A stretch of 64,000 nt of DNA from Rhea pennata (lineage: Eukaryota; Chordata; Aves; Rheiformes; Rheidae), in NCBI RefSeq assembly GCF_028389875.1, contig NC_084675.1:18810412-18874411 (forward strand), given 5' to 3'. Below the pieces are notes generated by a model that saw nothing but the letters and a program-made list of their open reading frames with translations, was not told where the DNA came from and did no database searches. Position 1 is the stretch's first letter. Each line of letters opens with the position of its first letter. The translations under genes were made by a program, and so were the position numbers. Of this stretch, positions 29,701-40,800 are shown one piece after another.

Positions 29701-32421
29701 TGTCCCTGTAATGAGAAGATCGGAAATTCAGCTGTCTGCCTTTGTGTTAAACAACCTGTAGTCAGGTGCCACCTCACTGAAAACAGTTCTTTTTAGTTTT
29801 CCTTTCATATTCTACCAAAGATGTGCAATAGGCTAAAAGGTACAATAATGTAGAACAACATTAATTTGTCTTACCGTCAGTGTTTGTAATACCATTTTTA
29901 CTGCCTCAGTCATGCAACTTAATGGTTACCTCCATATTTTCACCGTGCCCATATGGAAACATGTTGCTGACTGTATAGCACATTAAATATTAAAACAAGC
30001 AAATAGTCTGGTGATGCTGAAAGCTGCAGGTAAGGTTATATAAGCCTTATGAGGAGGAGGTTTGTGTGGGTACTGTTTGAATGTCTCGTGTTTAAATGTT
30101 TGGGCGTTTACATGTTTGGACATTGTGATGACTGGGCGAGCGCAGTCTGGTTAGATACTGTTGTGGGTGGAGCAGCAGTTTTGTGCCTGAGTACTTAATA
30201 TTCAGTCTAAGTTAAATCATATTTTTATTTAAATGATCAAGTCATTATTTCTGGTGATTTCTGTACACAAAATGACAGCATTATTACATATTATACAAAA
30301 CCATATTAAAACCTCCCAAAAATTATTTTGATTTCAAACCATACTGAAAACCTGATAATGTATTGAAATTATCATTATTTAATTTGAACAAACTGTATTA
30401 ATCATTTGTATATGTAGTTGTACTTGGACGGCACAAGAAAATTATTCATACATAGTGATGCTGACTATATTTCTTCTGAAAGGGGATCATGTCAATAAGA
30501 CCATATTTAACAAAGGTAAAGGTTAGAGCTCATATGGCCTTGTACAGTGAGATAGCAATCAGTATAATTTCAGCAAGAATTAGTCTATGTTCTTATTTGT
30601 TTTATGTGGTAATAACAGATTACGATAGTTAAAAGCACTTAGCACAGCTTTAAAATCATATTGAGATAATTTGTCGTTAGTTAACAAGTTTGAATTATAA
30701 CTTGAATTTTATAATAGACAAGTTGAGATTAAAGTAAATGAAATAAGTACTTCTATTTCAATACAGGGATAAGGAATAGTATTGTTCTTTCTCTACTTCA
30801 TAAGGCAATAATCTGCTTCTTGTATAGATAAACAAAAAATAGAAAGGTAGACACATGGCAATTACATTATCATTATAACAAAAGCTTAAATAATCGCTAT
30901 TTAGAGCTGTGCAAAATATATGTTTATATACACCGAAAGCAGACCTGATTACAATTTTACAATAAAGCGATAAGACTCTTAAAGCTACTCTGCCTTGGGA
31001 AATTTTGTTTTCATTGTCTAGCAAGAGTGGAATGAATCTTTTTTTAACAACAGAACGGCTGCTGCTGACAAGAGATTTTGGACTTTGAGAGGTTTTATGC
31101 CTGAGCTTTTCAAGCTTATATCTCATGTTCTTATTAGAACTAGAATGGCTGGCTATTTCTTGAGGAAAAAAAAGCAATATTTTTTTTTCTTTTCTTTCCA
31201 TATTTTGGTGCTTGTTTGACATCTTTATGCACTGAATCAAACCAAAACCATAAACATTTTATCCAGCATTTAGCTACCTCCCATAGAATGGTGGCTGAAT
31301 ACATCTGACTAGGTGGCTTCCACTCAGCTGTTACATTTAGGAAACTAGAAAATGGATGATGTGTCTGACTTAAGAAGATTTTTAGTGGAATCCAAGATCT
31401 AATCATAGAGATGGCACCCTAAATGTCATCGCCAGCCTTGCATGGCCACAGGATGCAACCAGACCAAGGCTGAGCAGGGCAACGCTATGCTCTGGAGATG
31501 TCTTCATGCCCCTTCACTGCTGGATAGGTTCTGTAAATGAGGTCAATTATCTGGAGAGGCTTTTCAAACCATGAGATTGAATCTTTTCATTAAGGCTTTT
31601 GTTTTCAAAATCCCACACTAGGAAGAGTCATGAAGGGTACAGTGTAAAGAAACTGTCACGCAGCTAGCAGGGTACTACCATGAAACATGAGTCTGCCTTT
31701 TGTGTTCCATTAAGCTCGTGAAAATGAGTTCTTGCATTTGAAATCACCCATTCTGTGATTCTGTGTGAAAGTTTCAGTGGCTACAAGATATGAGTCTCCT
31801 CTCTATACCCTTTTTTGGGCACAGAACAGCAAGAAAGGACTACTACTACTAGACTGTATATCCTGTTTTCCTAATGTAAGTACTTCTGCAGTAAGACTGA
31901 TAGATGCCTTTGACTACATTCATGATTTCCTCTTACAGCCATGATCTTTTCCTTCCTCGCTCTGAAATTGTGAATAGGTCTGTTCTCTCTTCTTTTCTTC
32001 ATTGCGAACTACTCAATTGTATGGCTTCACTAACATGGCAAAAATCAAGCCCTGTAGAACATGGTCTATTCTTCATACACACAGAACATTCTCCATAAGT
32101 TTGTAATGTTTTGTTAAACATTATACATAGGAATTATAATGTGCCTGGTAAACCCAAGATCAGAGAGGTGCTGATAGTCTCCCCTAAATCCAGAAAAGGA
32201 TGTATTTCCTGTAGGCCTAGTTCCCTTTTCTTTGTATTGTCCTGTACAGAAAGTCTGAGCCAAAGGCAAAATGTAGATATGAAAATATTAATAGGAACAT
32301 GATCAGATTGGGAGGATCCTGTTGGCAAAACTGAACTCCTTTTCTTAGGGAATATCAAAGTAAATTAAATGAATAGCGGGAGTAGAAAAGATTCCTTCTA
32401 TTTTCTCTCTGTGTTTTCTCT

Positions 32422-32443
32422 AGAACATAGAGTTCTATGTTCT
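32422..32443. repeat. Perfect inverted repeat, 10-bp arms
   Basis: The arms AGAACATAGA and TCTATGTTCT are separated by GT. The outer hexamers are AGAACA and TGTTCT, the two half sites of a steroid receptor element, but spaced by 10 rather than 3 bases. Confidence 0.8.
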
Positions 32444-33289
32444 CTCCATGTGCTCTCCCAGCAAACAAGTGTTTTTACAGAGGGAGAAGACACTTTGTGA
32501 AGTAATTTAAATAGAAATGTCACCTGTTCATATCCACTTCCTCTGGTAGTTAAAACTTACTGTTGTAAATAAACATTTTGATACTGCTCCATTTCAACAT
32601 AAAAGGGGAAAGCTACCCAGTTAGCAAGAAAATTAATCTCTATATCTTACTAAGATGCTTACCAGTCATTACCCCAATGAAAACAAAAAATGACACATAT
32701 TTTTCTGGTAAATAAAGTATTTTTCCATGACAAGCAGGAGAAATGAACTTTGCAAGGCTTTCTTCGTTAAGTTTTATAAAATAAGGGTCCAAACGTTAAG
32801 TGCATAGATGTCTGAAATATGTTTGGGTTGATTTCAAAAGTTGATGGATATCAACTTGTAGCTCCTTGTTCTTCCATTCAAACATCTTTTAGCAAGGTTT
32901 CCAGTGATCTTATCTTGGATGAAACCTAAGCTAAATGGACAGTCATGGTGAAGAAAGGCAAAAGTGTTTTTAAGTAACATTTTCTGTTGCCTGCTTTCTG
33001 TTTGGAAATCTGCTTATTGCTGCTACAAATTAGACCACGCACAGAATTCTATGTTAGGGAAGCACAGACCAAATAATTAAAACTGCAGCGGTAAGAGCCA
33101 TGGTCATGTCAGTGGATGACAATACACTGAAAATAACATGTTAAGGCAAAGCAGAACATCATGGATAGAGAAAATGTCTCCATTGCTCAGTGGAAATAAG
33201 AATCAGATGACTTAGCTTTCTTGCCAGACCCTCTTCAGGCTCTGGTATTGCTTAAAAATCCCTTACTTGACTCTGTGTTTCCAAAACCT

Positions 33290-33387
33290 CTACATACGTG
33301 TATATATACATACATGTATATATGTGCGTGTATATATATATATATGTATATAGATGTGCATATTTATGAATATATATTTCTATATAT
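33290..33387. repeat. Degenerate (TA)n/(TG)n microsatellite
   Basis: About 100 bases of interrupted tatata, tgtata and tgtgta units in the intergenic interval. Confidence 0.9.
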
Positions 33388-34643
33388 CTGTGTATGTGTA
33401 CCTATGTGAAATTTAACCCCTCCATCTCTTTCAGCCTTAATATTCATCCTGGATCAATCCTGCTGTTTCGTTGTCAGTATTACAGACTCTAGCAGAATCC
33501 ATATATTTTCTTTTTTATCTGATTCCTTATTTTTGTTATCTCCTGCTTCTGTCAGTATTTCCAAATAGAGAAAAATGCATCCTGTTTTGAAGCTCTCCCA
33601 AGGGGAAGATAAGCCATCAAACAGACAATAGGTAAGGAAGAAAGGAGCGAAATATCTGTGTAGCAAGTGAGTCACAGCAGTCATATGTAACATAAATTGT
33701 GTTTTAGATATAATAAATAGGTCTATGTATAAAAGATCAGTCACCTTTAAGAAGCGATGTTAAAACATTTTGGGAACAACAGTGATTTAGCTGAAAAAAA
33801 AAACCCACAGATTTTCGGGCAGCCTCACATAAAATTGTGTAATATATAACTGTGCAAAGAATCTTTTTATCCTTCATGTTCAGTGGACCCTATGATTTGC
33901 TCTGCAATCACATGCTTTATATTGAAATAATTCTTTCCCTAGAGGATTTTAAAACTAACAACATTGAACTCAGTTAAGTAACTTATCTTGAAACAAAAGC
34001 AGTGAAGTTAAAAATCCCCCTTATTTTTAATGATCCCTGCCTTGCTTACATACAGACTCCAAAGCGCTGATAATTAGGTTCTCTGTGCCTTCAGGTCGTA
34101 TATGGGAGAATATGTTACAGTGTTTATATGTGAAAAGATGTTTAACTCAAAATGCGCCACTCTAAAACAGCTTGTCTATAACGAAATAAAGCAGATATGA
34201 CTGTTCAATGACGGTATTTCGTTAGTTCACAGAAAAAAACAGTTTAAATTTCCACAGGATGGAAAGGAGAGGATGAGACCCTGCTCTGAAATGTTCGTCA
34301 CTCCCCAAAAGCCCAGTTCAGTGTGCAGAGATTTCTTTTACATTTCTCTCCCTGTCTGCTAAATGAGGCAAGCACCCCTAAACAATATACGAAAATTATC
34401 TGAAATGCTGAAGGTGAGGTTTCAGATTCGTTCTTCCTGACTCCTTGGGTGTGCGTGACTGCTTGAAATAGGCTTATTTTGAGCAAAAAAGGCAACTGAG
34501 TTACATTTTTCTTGCTCTTCTTTTGAAACAGTGAAAGAGTTAATTTTAATGAGAAAGTGCAAGAATTATAGTGTATGTGTACGGGATTAAAGATCGGCTG
34601 TTATAAATTGTCAACCTATAAGCCACCCGCCAGGAGCTAGAAG

Positions 34644-34656
34644 TGCACTTTGACCT
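34644..34656 (-). promoter_or_regulatory. Putative DR1 (PPAR/RXR or HNF4-type) element upstream of BCO1
   Basis: On the minus strand the site reads AGGTCA-A-AGTGCA, a direct repeat with one-base spacing. The first half site is perfect and the second differs at two positions. It lies 112 bases before the BCO1 start codon. Mammalian Bco1 is known to be regulated by PPARgamma/RXR through a proximal DR1 site, so position and family fit. Function here is inferred. Confidence 0.5.
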
Positions 34657-34760
34657 TATCCTTATATGTAACAGGAAAGAGCTGTTCTTAGCCCAGACGG
34701 GAGGGGACCACTAGGACAGCAGGAGCAGCTGGGCAGGGGACACGGAAACATTTTAATTAC

Positions 34761-34787
34761 ATGAGCAATGGAGACAATATTTGGTAG
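34761..34787 (+). CDS. Possible upstream ORF overlapping the BCO1 start codon
   Basis: Seven bases before the BCO1 ATG is another ATG, in the +1 frame relative to it, followed by eight codons (MSNGDNIW) and TAG. It overlaps the BCO1 start. Its context is weak (T at -3), while the BCO1 ATG has G at -3 and G at +4, so leaky scanning is expected. It matters only if the transcript starts upstream of 34761. Confidence 0.35.
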   Translation: MSNGDNIW

Positions 34788-34831
34788 AAATAAAGAAGAG
34801 CATCCAGAGCCCATAAAAGCTGAGGTGCAAG
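34768..34831 (+). CDS. BCO1: BCO1 exon 1 (coding part)
   Basis: It encodes [20 protein letters not shown] and ends CAA G|GTAAGT, phase 1. The ATG context GCAATGG is good. Confidence 0.97.
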
Positions 34832-37800
34832 GTAAGTGAAAGAAAATCTGTTCTAATGCGTGTTAGTACTTTGGTGTTTTCAAATGTGTAAATATTGAAG
34901 CGCCTTTTCACTCAAGGCAACACTGAAAAGGGAAGCTGAGAAAGTGAAAAAACTAAGTGAATTTTGTTTAAAGGATTGAGCTCTCTGATCTTATTTGTGC
35001 CCCTAACTGTGGGAGTTTTTTTCACTTTATGGGAATTTCTGTTTACTTTTCCAGAAAGTCTGTTTGAAAAGGATTCACTGAAGTTGGTGGCCAGGGACTA
35101 AGTCTAGGGATTTAATCTGGTGACACCTCCTCCCCCAAGCTCTGTTCAGAGTTTCGGTTTCTCCTTTCTGTAACCCTTCACTACCCTCTCTGTTTGCTCT
35201 TTCAGCTGAGCACATTCTTCCATGCTTCCTGGAAAGCATCGGTAAAACTGGAACTTTTTAGCGATAGTAAATCTAAACAGAAAAGCAGCAGTAACTGATG
35301 CCACAGTGTTCTCTTAGAAGACAGTTCAGAAGGTAATCTGTAAAAAAAAAAATGCAGGTATCCTCCAGGGAGATGATTTAAAGTGCCCCTTCTAGGGATG
35401 CATTACATTGCTTACTACTTTCGTTGCTTTTTTATCTTACAGAAAGGGGAGGCAAAGAGTATTTTTTAAAGACAAATTGCCAGAAAAATAGTTAAAGGAG
35501 AGATTTCTTATTGAGAACCCCTATTTTTATTTGTGCTCCCCCTATTGAGAACAAATATATGCTGCGTTTTGTTTGACATATAGACCATGAAATAGCATCA
35601 ATTTTAAAGTCACTTCCCAAGTAGGAAACTGGAAGGACAACAATTACAACTTGCATGACTTTGTTGTTCAGTTTGGTTGCTGATTTTGAAAAGATTTTGT
35701 TTCAAGTCAGACAGAATGGGTTTTTTTTGTTTGTTTTTTAATTTGGGGTGTTTTTCTGCCTCTCTGAAATTTTTCACTCCAGGAGAAAACTTAGTATTGT
35801 AACATTTGGAATTATTTTTGACCAAAACCATCTATCATATCTGATCTGTATAGAAGAATGGTTTATTCCAGCAAAGACTGCATATTTCAGAAATTAAATA
35901 AATTTTACAAAGAACTCTTTCCTCCCTAATGACGATTCACCATTTACCAATTTTGAAAACCAAAGGGAAGCTTGATCTCTGTAAATATTTAGCTAGCTCT
36001 GCGCTCTGCCAGTATTTTGGCTGGTTTATTATTCAATATGTACATGCAAATAGGACCTCATACTGCTAACGTCAGTCATAGTTTAACTCTTGCTTCCCTA
36101 AGCCTTGTATATCCATGTTATTGTATGAGACAGCTCCGTTGCTATCGTAGCTAATGATCTTCCAAATATTTAGGGATTTTGTTGTGTCACTTTTGTGACC
36201 TTAGGCAGTACAGAAAAGTATCATTATTGCTACTTTACATAAAAGTCTAAGGCAAAAAGATACTAGGCCCAGACTTTTAAAGCTATAAGTGCATTAAGAT
36301 GCTGATCAGTACCCAGTGTGATTTACAGAAGTTCTTAAATCCTTAATTGCTGCGGAAATGAATTTTCATCTGAAACGTTTACTAAATGCCACTTTGCACC
36401 ATGCTTTTTATCCTACTTTTTTTTTAATGCCAAAAATTACACTGAAGAGTAAAAAAATTCTGGTGTAAAAATTACACCAGAAGTTTCAGAAGCTGCACCA
36501 AATCTCCTGTGCACAGGGAGACTTTCTTCCCTATTTATGTCTCCTAGTGAATTGTTTTATTGGCCTGTCCCGGAACTTCTTAGATGATCTCCTGAGGTCC
36601 CTTCCAACCTTACTGATTCTATGATTCTATGATTGATCTTTATTCTGATACAGAGAAATAATCTGCATTCAATTTTTAGCCTCAGGTCCTGCAAGATACT
36701 CTTTGAATTGCAGAAATACCTGCTTTTTTCAAATGATATGCCCCTAAACAGAGGACAGTTTTACTGGGTTCAAATTCTGCCAGTATACAGGACTTCAAAT
36801 GAAGCAGAAGTATTATATTTTTGCTGAGTGATAGGAAAGAATGGTTGCAGCAAGACCACATGTAGTCAGCCCAAATTAAGCAATAGCACAAACATAAAGG
36901 TTTGCTGGGACATGACCAGCGGTTCATGTGTATTGCACGGATTTACAGTCATAAATAGCATTGGTAGGAGCACAAAAGACCACACTCACTACATTGCAGT
37001 TACCTGTAGTGTTGGAGAAATAGCAGAGATTACAGTGTTCTATTTGCAAATAACAGAAAACTGTAGAAAGAGAAGTGACAAGAAATGAAGCACTTGTATT
37101 TTAAGGCATATAAATAGGCAAAAGTTGCTCAATATTTAATTTTTGCAGCTTTGCAAGCCTAATGATATTCTTTGAATTTTGTTACTGTGTGTGTCAAATG
37201 GTAACTTAATTTATTTCTTGTAGGAATTTGATGAGGAATGTTTTGTATTCAAACCTTGTGAGGACTTACATATTTTCAGTATTTTCTATCCTTTATTTCT
37301 GTTTGAAACACCAGCAATAAAATTAGTGTCACAAAAGCACTGCCAAAATGAAACTACATTATGTTGTATAATTTGATTAATGAAATTGTTACTGGAATTC
37401 ATTTAGCCTAAAGTTTAAAGTGATGTATTGAAGGCCAATGCAAGTCATATAACCTATAAAATATATTTATTTCTGATAAGCCGCAGCTTTTCCTGGTATG
37501 AGTAAAAGGGTTTAAATGGATTATTGAGTTCAGAAAAAAAAAGATCTAGCTCTATTTACTTCCCGATATTTAGCAAATGACATTTCAGCGATCTCATATT
37601 CTTCATATAGAATATTACTCGTGCCATGTTTTTGAGCAGGTCATATTTTAGTTAGCCAAAACTCTAAAATCACTATATGCTCTTAAAAATCTTGACTTAA
37701 CAGCCATAGTCTGTCTGCCTATGTAAAGTCTGTGTGCTTTGGAAAATTGTCCTATAGCATGTTCATCACCTAAATGAATAAATACTATTATATCCTTTTT

Positions 37801-40800
37801 GTTTATAGGTGAATTGCCTACTTGGTTGCAAGGGACACTTCTCCGAAATGGCCCAGGGATGCACATGATAGGAGACATGAAATATAACCACTGGTTTGAT
37901 GGCCTGGCTCTGCTGCATAGCTTTACATTTAAAAATGGTAAGTTGCTGCACATTAAAAAACTTTAATAACCCACGTCTTGGTGTCTTATGTTGCTAGTTT
38001 GGATTTGAGTTTTATTATCATTAAAATGTTTTTTGGTCAAAAAATAAGACATGTAGGCTCTATTTGGCTGATTAGTCTGCCAGAGTTGCCAGTCGAGATA
38101 GGCGAGCATTTTCATGTATCTTCTTTCTGAGAGGGAAGGACTGTGCACACCTCAGGAGAGGAATGTCCAAAGGGGCTATAAATGAACTTCCTATGTCACC
38201 AGATTCTGGAGGTGCTCTAATTTGCTTCAGATGTCCAGTCACTCCAAGTGACCATTACAGAACGGCAGCTGTTGGGTATCAGGATCTCTCAGAAACATCC
38301 CTGTCTTCCAACTACAGCTTTTCTCTCCTGTCATGAAAGGAGATGGTACAGAAAGTGCTGTGGATGTTCAATGGGCCAGATCGTGATGCAGGAGTAATCC
38401 TTTCTGAAACAGTTACTTCTTTTAAGGCCAGCTTCAGGTCATGCAAGTAAGTCATGCAAGCCAGACCACAGCTGACTGTCTATGCTAAATGAGGGTAAGA
38501 TTTGCTGCTCCAGCAGTGCACTGCATCCCGCAGCTAATTCTTGCCTCTCATCTGTGCAGTGGAGTGTGTGAGGGGGTAACTTGCTTTGGGGAGAGTGTCT
38601 CTAACCATTCACTCACACATCACTCTCACTAGCAAAAGGAGCACCTCTCCAGTGCTGTTATCTGAGATACATTATGTTACCCTTTTCCCTGGAGTGCCAA
38701 AGTTCAACACTGTCTGGATTGCAGAATAGCCTTCAGCCATCTCTGAGCAGTCACAGCAGGGTAGCCTTTTCTTTGCACCTAGAGCAGAAAAACCTCCTTT
38801 GTTTTAAACCACATCAGCCAGAAGTACCATAATATACCGAGGTTTTCCAACTGTGGATGAACAACCTAGTTTTGTGTTCAGGCAGACCAGCATTCCTCTT
38901 CTGGGATTTGACTGGAGCTCTAACAATTACCAGGAGAGAAACCAGGCCACTGTGTCACTTCACAAACCAAACCTCACTTATGTATTCGTAGCACCCTTAT
39001 GAGCAGTCCTCCTACTTGACAGCCTCATGGAGGGAAAACCGACATCTCCTCTATCCAAAACAATATCATTTTCTGTAAATTTTTCAGTTAAAGCATTTTT
39101 TGTCTTTCATCTCTTTCAGTGTGAGGCAGGATGTTTTACATTGTGATTCTTGTTGAAAAAAGTATATACCTGTATATACGCTGTGTATACAGGAACTGTG
39201 TTTTACTCCTGCCATCCTCCATTACTAGTGTTTATTTTTCCATTTCCATTTCTGTGGTAGAGGGCATTTAATGAAGCTGCAGGAAGTACTTGCCTATGCA
39301 GCGCTATGTCCTTAAAAAAATAACCTATAAAGAAATGACCAGTCATTTTGTTATCTGAACTGTCAGGATGTTGCATTTCCCTAAACCAAACAAGGAAGCT
39401 GGACAAACTGAAGTATTGGCTTATCTGACTCAGCAGCCACAAGCACAGTGCTGGGTTCCAGAGCGGAAGAAGCCTTAAAAAACAGGGATTCAGGGGCACA
39501 GCGGAGCTTGCTTTACTGCAGCTTTTCCTTAGCTGAAGGACATCTGGTAGAGAAATTCCTTCTCTGACTTTGTCTGTGCTAATGCTCTGAAGAACTCACT
39601 GTGAAATGTGACTGAAACCTGTTTGGCCTTTGTCAGGTGAAGTTTACTACAGAAGTAAATATCTCCGAAGTGATACATACAATTGCAATGTAGAAGCAAA
39701 CAGAATCGTGGTGTCTGAGTTTGGAACTATGGCTTATCCAGATCCATGCAAAAACATATTTGCCAAGTAAGCAATGCTTTTTTCCTATCTACTTCTCTCT
39801 CCAACACAGATATCTTTCTATTTACCTTCTGCATATACTTACAAATAGTAAGTTTATATGGTAAACTTTCAATTGCCGAACAGTGATGAGGCCAAGAGAT
39901 ATCTTATCTCTCTGAATCGCAGACAGAACCAGGCATTATATGGTCTATTCTAAGACAAATATTTTTGATCGATTTGATCAATGATTTTGTCCTTTTTTAT
40001 TCAGTATTGCAAGTAAATTTTGTTGTAATTTTGGAAAAGCAAATATTTTCCTTTTTAAGTGTTTCGCAAAATTTTATAAATACTAAACTTTTGGAGAAGC
40101 AGTAAGAAAGGAAGGAAAAGATGAAGAGACAGGGAAGGAATAAGTGCAAAGTTTACTCAGCAAAAGGAAGAAAATCATCCATAACTGAAAAAAACAAAGA
40201 AATTTCTTAATTTTTAAAAGTCCATTTTTACCAAAAAAAAGAAAGTGATGAAAAATCTCAGTTGTTTCTGTAGACGTTTGCAGTGCTTTGAAGAACTGCA
40301 CTCACAGGTATCTGAAGTAATGTTATGTTCAAAATCAGAAACACTTGGGGTCATTGCAGTAGTTTCTTTCAGACCTTTAGAAATGATTAGAGCGTATGTA
40401 TGAGAAATCATATGAAATCATAACTGTGATAAGGAGTAACACTAGGAACAAAAATATACCATAAAGGAGTATATGAATCCATTGTGAAAGCATATCTGAA
40501 AAAACCACTAGCTTTTAGGTAGAAACTGTTAGGCCAGTTCTCAAAATGTTTGCACAGACGAGTGTGTAATTAGTCCATCCTTGTTAAATATCTCACAGCT
40601 GACGGCAGGACTGGATGTGGCTGCCCATGTGTGCATGGAAAAGCGGTCACCTGCATGTCCTTGGTCATAGTGCAGGCTAGGGTTGTTCAGGATGTCCATC
40701 ACCTCCACCCCAGCCCTTTGCATGGGAGAGTGTAAGAGGGGCCAGAAGAGATTTCAGCGGGGAAGGGATGGACACAGCTCCCTTACCCTGCCACTGTGCC

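Larger units (their letters stand above)
23738..34767. other. Intergenic interval between divergent PKD1L2 and BCO1
   Basis: About 11 kb separating the two start codons. It must hold both 5' UTRs, any non-coding first exons, and both promoters. I see no conserved coding exon, tRNA or recognised retroelement. Visible contents are an AT-rich microsatellite (33290-33387), an inverted repeat (32422-32443), A-rich tracts (for example 27329-27347), and the BCO1-proximal DR1-like site. A 160-codon open frame on the minus strand (30758-31240) has no recognisable domain. Confidence 0.8.

Noticed and set aside
31750-31766. Possible CR1 tail (attctgtgattctgtg)
   Set aside because: The octamer-like doublet is present, but the bases before it do not resemble a CR1 3' UTR, so it is probably chance.
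33221-33409. Tyr/Ile-rich open frame
   Set aside because: A translation of the (TA)n/(TG)n microsatellite.
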